Below are positions 37,643 through 47,640 of a stretch of 64,000 bases of DNA, piece by piece (the stretch's first letter is position 1; each line of letters begins with the position of its first letter). The notes under the pieces were generated by a model. That model made no database searches. It was not told the origin of the DNA and saw only the letters and a program-made list of their open reading frames with translations. The DNA lies in assembly GCA_015680685.1 (NCBI GenBank), contig MNCI01008343.1, positions 178,774-242,773 on the forward strand. Direction: 5' to 3'. The stretch comes from Gnetum montanum. Taxonomy: Eukaryota; Streptophyta; Gnetopsida; Gnetales; Gnetaceae. Made by a program: the position numbers and the translations under genes.

Positions 37643-39377
37643 ATGGTACCCAAAAGAGGACCATAGGTAGGAGGACCATCACAATGTAGGGAAAAGTAAC
37701 CATGAGGAGAAAGGAGCCAATAACAACAACCCTAGGAGCAAGTAGTTGAAGCTACTCATGTTATTCGACCACTATGGGAGGAGCATGATGTGAATTTGTT
37801 TGATAGATTCCCATAGTAGAAATAGGCCAATCCAAGCATGATGAAGTTTCAAGGCTAATACTTAGTCTAAACGTCACACTTACAGAAGCCTATCTAAAGA
37901 AGGTCTAAAGCAAAGAGATTTAGAGCTCCATCCTATAAGAGCTAAACTTCAAACCATTCCTAAAGCTCACATCAGTAGAGGTTTAAGCAAAATTATAAGA
38001 GTCTCTACTATATCCCATTCTCTTCAACAGTAGGAAATGGTACATGGGAGCAACCTACCTCTTTTAGAACAACTGCAGGGAGATGCCATTATTAAAACAA
38101 AGGACATCACCATCTCCTACTCAGTTGAGGCCATAGTAGAAGCTCTTAGGCTATCCAACACTAGGGTAAAGTTGGTTGAGATATTCACCTATGTAGACCT
38201 AGAGGGAAAAAAAGAGGGGATTTAGTAGTGTGATGGATTGGATTGTGAGTATGGTATCCTCACCTAAGGTGGAGCATGCATATTTTAAAATTGTAGCCTA
38301 TCATCTCAATTCAACAATGAGACCTAGTAAGGTCATATCCTTCTTCACCTGTGCATGTGCATTTTTCAGTGGAAAATTCCCAATAAATCTACCTGAACTC
38401 ATCTTCCTAAACATTGAAATACATTTCAAGGAAAATGAAAAGGGTAGGAAGACACTCCCCTTTCTGTGCCTAATCAAAAAAATCTACAAAAGGAAAGGCA
38501 TAACTTGCTACTCAAATGATATGATCTGTAGGGCTCTTGCTGCATCTTGGTAGAAAATGATGAAGGATAAAGATCTAGATAAACTTTAATAATTAGAGCA
38601 ATCATCACCACCTACAACATCAGAGACAACACCAAAAATGTTAATATCTAGAAAAGATTATGAAATATCAGAGAGTAGAAGCTACAACAATAGCAAGTCT
38701 ATAGAGGTGGTGGAGAATCTTCAATCTACCATCTAGTCATGAGCCACTTAAATGAGATCACAAGAACCATTAGCTAGCTAGATAGTGGAATGACACCACT
38801 ATTTTCAGCATAAAGGAACTAGGCACATGTTCACTTCAACCCTAATGCTAGAGAGGTTATTGTGTTCATTCTAGAATAAGCATTTCTCAAAATTTCTAGG
38901 AATGCAACATCCTTCTCTGTGATGCTAGAAGAAGGTGAAGGAGTGATAGTTCTAGTCATGTCATACAAGCACCAAGAGACAATGGTAGATGTGGTGATAG
39001 ACCATGTTGGAGAAGCTCTAAGTGCTCACATTGCATCTATCCTTGATGTTGCTACCATGATAGATGTCTAAACATAAGCAGGAGTAGGAAGTAGAAGGAT
39101 GAGCATTGCTTAACACAAGGAAGTGTTGGGATGACTAGTGAGAGCTAGGTAATCAATTCTGAAGATCTTTGATCTATTGGAAGACATATTAGCCACTTGG
39201 TCCCAACTATTAAAGATGAAGGGCAAGCTACTAATTACCAGTGCACAACTTGAGGAGGCTACAACTAGTAATCGATAGTCGATCATCATAGTTCTTAAAC
39301 TCAAAGCCCATCTCTATGACCTTGCTATTCTAAGGCCAAAACTTACAAGAGATAAAGCTTTCCAATAGCTTCAAAAA
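37643..39377 (+). pseudogene. Element H extra ORF, N-terminal part
   Basis: ATG at 37643 follows a splice acceptor. Recognisable blocks are EAIVEALRLSNTRVKLVEIF (38037-38225, as AISKVLNLLNTRSKVAW in G) and YFKIVAYHLNSTMRPSKVIS to LCLIKKIYKRKGITCYSND (38230-38553). A linker and Glu/Leu-rich helix-forming sequence follow to 39377, where element F interrupts; the ORF resumes at 55108. Several stops and frameshifts are present. The role is unknown; the position is that of env-like genes in Athila relatives. Confidence 0.7.
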
Positions 39378-40176
39378 TGATGAGTGGCGAGGTATCCCTA
39401 CACTAAACCATATGAATATCAGCGTTTCACACGTGATCTAGTCGAACTTCAAGGACTAAGTGCTTATGCACCCTAATGGAACACTTAAGGTTAATCAATC
39501 GTTGTCTTCCCAAACTTACTTGTATTATCACGGTTGTATGGTTAAGTAAGCTTGAGGTATATGATTTTTATATCTTTTATCTTTTTAATGTCTTATGCTA
39601 ATAGGGGAAGGTAAGGAGAACTAAGTGACTAACTTTCATTAACTATTTACTAATCTAAGTTCTAATTGTTCCTAACACTAGTATCCATTCCCACTTGTCA
39701 CACACATCCTGAACCAGTGCAACACTATTGAGATTACCAAACACTAATTGTTACTGAGTTACCAAGTGCTACACACATGCTTGAAGCGGTTGTACTGAGT
39801 GTACTTAACTAGGAGAGTCAAGGGTTGAGAAAGATTAATTAACTAGGAAAGCATTTAAACATTCAACAATAATTAATTACTATTTAGCTTAGTCCATATG
39901 CTACAAGGTTTATCATAAAGTTCTTCTTTATTGCCGTACACAAATGTATGCTTAGGTAAAATTTTTTTGAATAAAGATCCGTTCACTTTAAGACTCCTAC
40001 TGTGGGCACATAGAAATTATTCTAACTCTGGAATGGTAAAACTGCAAGAGTTTAGCTATGGGTCTAAGTCTAATTGCCTAAAACAAGGGAAGCTACCTCT
40101 TATTTATAGATAATAAGATAGGATGCGATATCGTGGGGTGGACACGATATTGTGGATGCGATAGCACGGCTCATCA
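39378..40176 (-). mobile_element. 3' LTR of element F
   Basis: TGATGAGTGGCGAGGTATCC to GGCTCATCA on the plus strand. TATA box (minus CTATAAATAAGAGG) near 40098. Three GATATCG/GATAGC-type motifs lie between the TATA box and the LTR edge. Long stretches are identical to 54338-55107 (for example CTAATAGGGGAAGGTAAGGA). Confidence 0.9.
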
Positions 40177-40212
40177 TACCCCCATGACTAAATGGAAACT
40201 CGTCCTCGAGTT
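40177..40212 (-). promoter_or_regulatory. Polypurine tract of element F
   Basis: The minus strand reads CTCGAGGACGAGTTTCCATT and then TAGTCATGGGGGTA directly against the LTR start TGATGAG. Plus-strand DNA synthesis would be primed here. The same GAGGACGAGTTT...CATGGGGGTA block precedes the 3' LTRs of H and G. Confidence 0.75.
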
Positions 40213-42084
40213 CCTTACAAAATATTGGGAAGGTATGGGATTATTGACTTGAATGACACTAATGGTGAATGGGGTAACACATGAATGGATCATCATTATA
40301 ATACATGGCAATATTAGTGTTCATGACCCCAAGAGTGAACACTATACACATTTGACATCAGGCCTTATTTGGAAGTTGAGAGAGAAGAGAGAGAAAAGAA
40401 GAAGATGTGTTGTTGTCGATGCCAAAATTACGCCTTATATTGTCCATCCATAACTTTTCCATCAATCTTGTTCCTTTGCATGATTGTTCTAGCACCAGTC
40501 CATCCTAAGTGTTTCCTCCAGCTCCAGTCCGTTGTCATATGATTACCATCTGCACACACAACACAGTCACATATTAGCAAGGGTAAATAAATCACAATGC
40601 AGTTGATACCTTGCCTCAGTGTACAGTTTATTGGTTGAGTTGTGATATGGCTAATACGGATTCTAGAGATATAACACTGGTGACTACCAAAGGTGTAAGG
40701 TGTAGGGGTTAGGAGAAAATTGAAAAAATTGAACCAGAATCCCCATGACTAAGAGCGATCCTCCGGTAGAGATAGAATGGAAAAAGATAAGGAATAAGAA
40801 GGATGGAGAAAAAGAAACAACAACAACGTCGATAAAATGGATGTCAGAGAGGTAGAAATGAACAAAATAAATGTTTATTGTGGGAATGTTTAAGGGAAAG
40901 AAGTTAACTAATGCCCCAGATAGGAATGCCAGTGGGTCCTCCCCATAGCAGGCTCATGCCCTTAATGCCCTGACAATCCCACATTCAAAGAGTTTCTAGG
41001 CTCTGGAAATGTCATTTGGAAGTAAGAGTTAAAGTATTAACCACAATAATTTACCAAAAAGAAAACAATGCATCCACCAAAATATAGACTACTGATACAA
41101 CTGGTAATGAGGTGGAAAATGGAGAAAGAATGATGAGGAGAAGAGAGTGGAATGGAGTCCCAAGATCAAGGTGGTGTATAGTCCCTTGTGTATGTATGGT
41201 TAATGTGACTTAGTAGATCTCATTCTAAATCTAGCCTCAAACAATTCATATCCAGTGACTTCGCATTAATACACTTGGCCAATCCATCCACTTGAAGGAG
41301 CAAGAATGCTTCCGCCAAAGAGTCACCACCATTTTGAGGAAACGAGAAAAGGAAAAGGTAGGAAGTGAGAAAGGGCCTTAGTTAGAGGGAACATGTTTGT
41401 TTAGTTCCATAACCAGTGCTTGTAGCCTAGATGATTATTTCTTCTAAGGGGTGTGCTTTGAATTCTCACCTTTTTTTTTTTGCGTGAGAACCACACCATG
41501 CAAAGACTTATTATTTTTATTAGCTCAGCTTCCCGATAATGGAGCAACATCGGAATGGTAAGGAAAATCCAAGAAGAAAACATTCAAGAACCCAAGAGAA
41601 TGGCTAGCACAAATGCATCAAATCCCCTTGAAGTCACATCTTTTTTAGACCTTGAGTCCTTCCTCAGTTTGAGAACTGCTCAGTCACCAATTCGTTGATA
41701 GTTCTATTATGAAGAAAGGGACTATACATTTCCAAGCCAAGAGAGACCATAGAAATTTTTGAATGCATGGATGATGTGGACTCATTGCCTGTTATATCAA
41801 AAGAACCATACCTTAGTTTCAACATTATAACTCAAAGGTAAAAACCAAACATTAGCAATCAATGGAATATAGTTCATACCACCATTAAGAGCACTTATTA
41901 GGTGACAAACCGAACAAAATAAACAAGCACAAAAAGAAATGAAAGAGTATAAATGATGTTGCAAAACAAAAAAAAAGAGAAGTTAAAGAAATTTGTAAAA
42001 CAAAAATGTGTAAAAAAAACTTAAAAAGGAACTAAGGGCCTCAAATGATTAGCAGAGGCAACCATCTCCCCCATGACTGAGTTG
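40213..42084 (-). other. Element F spacer with splice acceptor but no extra ORF
   Basis: On the minus strand CCTTGCTAATATG, then TGTTGTGTGTGCAG and ATGG (about 40562-40600) match the branch-point and acceptor before the extra ORF of G. Only a few hundred bases then remain before the LTR, so the ORF is deleted. TTAGTCATGGGGATTC lies at 40743-40758, TATGGGGAGGACCCACTGG at 40929-40947, and CTCAGTCATGGGGGAGATGG at 42064-42083. The rest is non-coding. Confidence 0.6.
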
Positions 42085-42930
42085 GAAGGGGAAGATCCAA
42101 AATAATGAGCGGGGTCATCCCTTCTCCGAGGTAATATGTGCATTGACCGTTCTAGATTCATGGTAAGGTTTGGCCTATTGCACATTGACTAATAATCTCT
42201 TATCGGAGTGCTTGTTTGAATTTTTTAGGAGTTTCCAACTTCTCCCAATTGCTATTTTTATGTTAAGGTTTGGAAGTTGGCGACGCTCTTGCTCCAGTGT
42301 ATCTATGCTTTTAACGTGAGCACAAGTTATTCCCTCAGTTAGTTCCATGCACGTTGGTGAGTTGCTCTCTTGATCAGCCATCAACCACTAGGTGTCTTCT
42401 TATCGTGTGGTTGCTACATATAGACACTTTTGTATGTTAATTTCTTGTGCACACCGGTTGCATGCAGGAAATGTTAAACATTCCTGTACGCAATCACACC
42501 CTGTATCACTGTATGTGATGCATGGAACTTTCTTCTTCTCGATCTTCCCAAAAGTATTTTCCTCAGATATTTCTAGGGAAAGATCACAAATTCCTAGGCA
42601 TGCATTTATGATACTTAGCCATGCCCTTCCCATTATTATTGGGAAGTCCCCTTTATCATTATTTACTTGTATTACTAGGAAATTAGCTGGATATGACCAC
42701 CCACACATAGTGGTAACGATGTCCTCCACCAGTCCCAAGGGAACAGTGATGGACTGGTTGGCCAGCTCTAGGCGAGTATTGCTCTTCTTTAATGGAGGTA
42801 GGTTCTAGGCTTTGTATATCTCTTGCAATATTAAGGTGACTCTGAAACCTGAGTTTAGAAGAGCTTTACATGGTTCATTCCCAACGACTTGGAGATAGAT
42901 TAGAGGGCTTTCGAGGTCAGAGAATTTCCT
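42085..42930 (-). pseudogene. pol: Element F protease joined to the integrase tail
   Basis: CKALLNSGFRVTLI (near 42840-42880) is the active-site region with Asn in place of Asp. VEDIVTTMCGWSYPANFLVI and GDFPIIMGRAWLSIINACLG follow (42550-42730). The pre-RT linker reads GRSWKLLKNSNKHSDK and runs straight into RLLVNVQ-AKPYHES (42150-42200), wording found at the very end of integrase in D and H. The internal part of pol, several kb in D, was therefore removed, with the join near 42195. Confidence 0.75.
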
Positions 42931-43810
42931 AGGAAGGTGGCCCTCCTTAATCTAGTTAGTAATAGCATGGGTTAACATAATCGTTTGTGTTGAGCTTAGT
43001 TTTTGGTTTGAAGGGAGCTCTAAAGCCTTATTTGATGGAGAGGTGTTCAGAGGTTCAACCGCTTGTGGTTGTGAGGGTTTGGTTGGACTATTGGTTGTGA
43101 AGAAATGTCTCCACTTCATATGGTTGTCAAAACCAGTAGCGGGTTGAAGATTCACAGCCCTCGTAGCATTGCGTTGCTGTGGTTGAGTGGGGAGTTTCCC
43201 TTACATTGTTGGAGTAGGTGGTAATGGAGCTATCGGTGTGAGCGTTGCAGATGGATTTGGAGGATGGTATGTCTGTGGGTTATCTCCCCTAGGAGAAGGA
43301 GTCCTATAATACTCTCGAGTTTGGTAGTGACGTTGTGGTGTCACATGATCAATAGAGTCACGTGGAGAGATTGGCTGTTGCACATAGTAGCCATATGGAT
43401 ATGGTTATCAATAAGGGTATTGTTGCCTTGGTTGTGGCATCTCCCATGACTGTGGGTATTGCCACTGATGGTGTTGCTCAATAGGTTGTGGTGGAGTTCC
43501 ACTTGGATAATACGTTGAAGGTTGGTGGAACTGCCTTGGGTTACCTTAGGGATAAGGTAACCATCGGGGTGCTTGTCGTTTGTTAAGTAGTGGGTTGAGT
43601 GCATACATCCCAGACTCTTGTAGATGTGAGATCATTGGGCAAAATCCCTTAGGATGGTTGTATTGGCATATCTCACATCCACCATCATTTTTCGTATTTG
43701 AATCCACAACCTCTTTGGTGATGGCCATTTTACCCTTACCTTTATTATGTGCATTGTCCACTTCTCTCTTTTTCTTTTTTTCATAGTCACTACCTCGCTC
43801 TCTAGACTCC
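42930..43810 (-). pseudogene. gag: Element F gag, C-terminal part
   Basis: It contains the cysteine box CEICQYNHPKGFC (near 43650-43690), with HLQESGMYALNPLLNKRQAP after it, then a Gln/Pro/His-rich tail of alternating frames (43201-43604). The N-terminal half lies at 52487-54192 on the far side of element G. The insertion point is within the Glu/Lys-rich stretch before the cysteine box. Confidence 0.75.
43806..43810. repeat. Target-site duplication ACTCC, left copy (element G)
   Basis: ACTCC precedes TGATGAGTGG here and follows CCCATCA at 52482-52486, both inside the gag of F. Confidence 0.9.
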
Positions 43811-44661
43811 TGATGAGTGGTGAGGTACCCCTACACTCAACCATATGAATATGAGCGTTCTCACGCATGATCCGGTCGAACTCCACAGACGGACTAGTTG
43901 TGGACCTAGATTGTTAACCTTAGGTCACAATTTGCTGTCTTCCCACCTAGACTAGTATTATATTTGTCACATATGGTTTAGTCCAGAGTGAGGTGTATGA
44001 TGTGTTCCTAATCTAACGCTACTCCTAAAGGTAATGAAAAGTAATATTAACTAAGCTAAGCTAGGAGGGAAAGGGTCAGAAGATCTAATCTAGCCTGACT
44101 GCGATGAGCATCCATTCCTTGATCATCTATACACATCTTGGACTTTGTGCATGACTATCATTGGGATTACCAAGTGCAGATCCTAGGTACGCCATTGGGT
44201 TACCAAGTAGTCACACTTAAATGCTTGTAATCAAGTCATACTCATTTCACATTACTAGGAGATAAGGGTGAGAGACTAATTAAGAAAGTAGTAAATAAAA
44301 ATTAATTAAATAAATAAATAACAAAGTGAATGCTGCAATGATGAAGTAATCTTGATCTTTATTTTTGGTCATGTGCGTGTCCAAGTACGTCACACTCGAA
44401 TAAAGGATGTCGTACAATTACATTCACCACACTGCGGGCAGACACTGGAAAATAATCTATCTTTGGAGGAATCAAACTGCCAGAGCTTCGCTATAATCTA
44501 ACTCTTAATGATGAACAAGGGAGAGCCACTTCTTATTTATACACATTGTGGTAGACTGCGATATTTCTTATGCGATATCGCAAGGGAAGACGCGATATCG
44601 CAGCGAACGCGATATCGCGGGGAATGCGATATTGCGGTGGACGCGATATCACGTCCCATCA
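43811..44661 (-). mobile_element. 3' LTR of element G
   Basis: TGATGAGTGGTGAGGTACCC to ACGTCCCATCA on the plus strand. The minus-strand TATA box GTGTATAAATAAG lies at 44531-44543. The purine tract (minus ATCGTGGGGGTA) starts at 44662. It matches 51650-52481; the differences I saw are mostly transitions. Confidence 0.9.
44555..44653. repeat. Six-copy GCGATATCGC palindrome array in the U3 of G
   Basis: Six perfect or near-perfect copies of the 10-bp palindrome GCGATATCGC lie between the TATA box and the LTR start, with centres about 16-20 bp apart. The 5' LTR of G has a similar array (52395-52472). They sit where enhancer or factor sites are expected. Confidence 0.8.
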
Positions 44662-44815
44662 TACCCCCACGATTGAATAAAAAATCATCCTCAAGTTACA
44701 GTGATTACATAGTGGATAGGTATGGGATTATTGATGGAAAAAGAAATGGGAAAATGCCACAGTGTGGGAAGAAAACACAACACACAAAAATGCTACAACT
44801 ACAAAAATTTGGAAC

Positions 44816-47581
44816 TCATGTAGTTCTTGGTGGCGGTGGCTCCTCCATGGGCGCTTTTCCTTTGTCATGTACTCCAAGCTTTGAAGCTTGATAGCATTGA
44901 AGTATGGCTTGGAGCTTCTCCTCTTTGGTCTAAGTGTCTTGTTCCATCCATGCTAGTGTTCCAATGTTTGACGGAGTCAGCACCTCCCACGGATAGGGTA
45001 GTTGCGGGAACATCTGGTTGGCTTTGACATACCACACCGCGAACACCCATCGTTCCTCCTCAGAGGCTTTGGATTTGTTCTTGTATTTGTGAAGGTTCAT
45101 TACCCATCGAGCTAAGTCAATTGCAACTTCTTTCTACCCTTGGTAGCTTGCTTTTACCACCTTAAGTTCAAAATTTGCGACATCTAGTTACTCAACCAGC
45201 TTCTTGCGCTCTGCAAATTCTGCTTCATATTTGATGTGGGTGGAAGCTACTTACTACTCGAGCTCTATCCTCAGGTGCCCTACTATTAACATGACAAGGT
45301 TGGCATATCTAAGGTTTGCCAACTCCATGTATTCTGTCAAGTATTGAATCTGTAGGTCCTGGTTCTTAACTTCCGCTTGGTGGGCAAAGGCATATGTATC
45401 CAATATGGCCCGCCAATAAGTGTGTTGAGCACTGATATTGTTGATTTGAGCCTTGGCCATATGGATCTCCTTCTCCATGATTTGTTTGTACATCCCCACT
45501 TGATCATGGAAGTGCTCCTTCAGCTTTTCGTGTCGTTTAGCCTTGTTCTGCCACGCGCTTATTTCAATGGCTGATTTTTGGTGAATTGTGCGTACCTCCT
45601 CCATTGAGAGGGTTTGATTTTCTCTGGCTAAACGGCTCACATCTCAGTTGACCCGGATGAATTGTTCTTGTAATTGATGAAAATGTTCATCAAGAATGTT
45701 CTTTTGCTTCTCTACAGTGGTCAATCGAAGATTTTCTACAACCAATTGCTTGTTTTCTTCTTCTAAGGCCTTGAGTGCCTTAATATGTGCATGGGCTTGT
45801 GCCTGTGATGCGGAGGCATCCCAAATAACCGTCTCCTTTTCTTCCACCACCTTTTTATTCTTTGCAATTAATTTTGTTAGATGCTTGGTTCTACATTTTT
45901 CTAGTTGGTCTACGGGAACAAATTGTAAAGGGTCCCGCTATGCTGCTTGTAAGGCCACGAGCTGCTCTTGTAGTTTCTGCACTTTAGCTTCAGCATGCTC
46001 AACCCTTACTTCAGATATGACCAATTTCCCCTTTGTGGAAATAAGGTTTGATTGAATTGCTGTGACATCCTGAGGGATGTCAAAAAGGGATGTCATTACT
46101 TGCCCTATTTGAAGCAATCTGTCAAGTACATCCTCATGTTTCGCAAAAGTCGTTGAGGTTTCAGCTAGAGTTTGAGCATCCCGTGCTCTTGAGAGATCTA
46201 CTAGTGGCACAATAGGTACATTGAAAGATTCTTTGATGTGGTTTGCAACCACTTCTGCAGCTCTCGTGGCATTCTGTTGTTGCATGACCACCACAGTGGC
46301 CCCTTCACCAGTCTCTAACTGCACCTGAAAAGATGCCATGTTTCTTGAGATCTTTTGTGATTATCTACTGTTCCCTCCTCCTATTTGAATGGATAATTCT
46401 CCTCTTGTGCAATCCAATGAAATAGTAGGCTTTCTGGCATCATCAATGATGAGGAAGAGGTTTGTGTCATCATGACTTCCCTAACTGATCATCTCAGCGA
46501 TGGCCCTAAGATGGCTCATTGGCGGTCTGTAGTCTTGCAGCGATGGTAGTTGATCCTGGCTTGTGCTAGGCCCTACTTTTTGTTGTTGGCTGGGACCTGT
46601 GGCTGGAGGTTGACTGGTTTCAAGCACCTGTTCTTCTTCTTGTTTAGGTCCCAACTCTTTGCCAGTGCTTTTCCTTGGAGCTGGCGCTTTTAGCAATTCA
46701 GCATATGAAGCAGTTTGGGCTTTTCAGAGGACGTCATTGGTGTATCCCCGAATACCTACACATTGGCACAACTTTCTGATAAGACAAGGGAAAGGCAGCG
46801 TCATCTTCCTTATCTTTCGTTCTTCGAACCACCTTAGGATCTCTGTCAAATATAGATGGGGTAGGTTAGCATTAACCTTTCCCATTAACACTGCACATCC
46901 TCTAGCTGCATACGTGGATATCCTTTTTAAGCCTTTTGTGGGGAAGAGGTGATATGTTCCAATTTTGAAGTAAATCCTCTCTTCTATTGTTAGTTCACCA
47001 AATGCTTTGTCTCTCCCATAAACCTTCTCTAACCAATCCTTTCACACATTAGGGTCTGAATATATAGATAACCAAGCAACCTTGGACCTTGTATTCAGAA
47101 GGTTTAACACTTTCGAAATGGCCTATGCAGAGAAGTTAACTGTCACACCACAAATGTTAACAGTGGTGCCTTGCTCCTTATTGTGCCAAAACTGGTATGT
47201 CTCTCCTAGGTACCAGGCACTGCTTTCAGAGAGGATAGGCCATACGGGAGACCCCTTAAGGTGATCCCTAATAGCCTCAGGAGTGAACTATGCAAAGGAT
47301 TCAAAGTTTAACTCCACAATCACCGCAGTGAATGTGGACTTCTCATGAATAGCCTGAACACATTCCGGGGGCAACATGAGTTGTTGTCCTGGTTCAGGTG
47401 CAACAGCAGCTCCACCTTCTACCTACTTGGACCATCTGGTAGGAGGTTCATCTTAATGGATGCTAAATGATTACTCCTCCTATTCTACATGTTGTCCAGT
47501 AGGACCTTGTCTTCCACCTCTCCGAGATCATTTCTTTCCACCTTGAGTAGGACCCTCTTGTTGTGCATGTTTCGGGGCCAT
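44816..47581 (-). pseudogene. Element G extra ORF: globular N-terminus and long coiled coil
   Basis: ATG at 47581 follows a splice acceptor, and the frame closes at TGA 44816, exactly 922 codons with no net frameshift but 18 internal stops (9 TAG, 5 TAA, 4 TGA). Residues 1-75 are Gly/Gln-rich. About 75-295 form a conserved block (WHNKEQGTTVNICGVTVNFS, then IYFKIGTYHLFPTKGLKRIS, then FPCLIRKLCQCVGIRGYTND). About 296-370 are a Pro/Gln/Ser linker. About 415-870 are coiled coil (HAEAKVQKLQEQLVALQAA, ALKALEEENKQLVVENLRL). The N-terminal block is reminiscent of families annotated as putative plant transposon protein; this is memory, not a search. No signal peptide or clear membrane segment is seen within the frame. 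It occupies the env position. Function unknown. Confidence 0.8.
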
Positions 47582-47640
47582 TCTGCAATCACATGGGTCA
47601 AGCATTAGTAAGGGTGTTTTTAAAGTTAAGTTATACCTTA
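47582..47640 (-). promoter_or_regulatory. Branch point and splice acceptor before the extra ORF of G
   Basis: The minus strand reads CACCCTTACTAATGCTTGAC, then CCATGTGATTGCAG, then AATGG. CTTACTAAT is a near-perfect branch-point consensus 25-30 bases before the AG. F and H carry the same arrangement directly before their ATG. Confidence 0.65.

Noticed and set aside
44700-44815. Hydrophobic reading in phase after the stop of the G extra ORF, as a possible membrane anchor
   Set aside because: It is U-rich 3' sequence that gives Phe/Cys/Ile by composition; no equivalent is clear in H or D.
45696-46055. Cysteine-rich plus-strand frame opposite the G extra ORF
   Set aside because: Its Cys/Ser richness is the mirror of Ala/Thr/Glu codons in the coiled coil on the minus strand.
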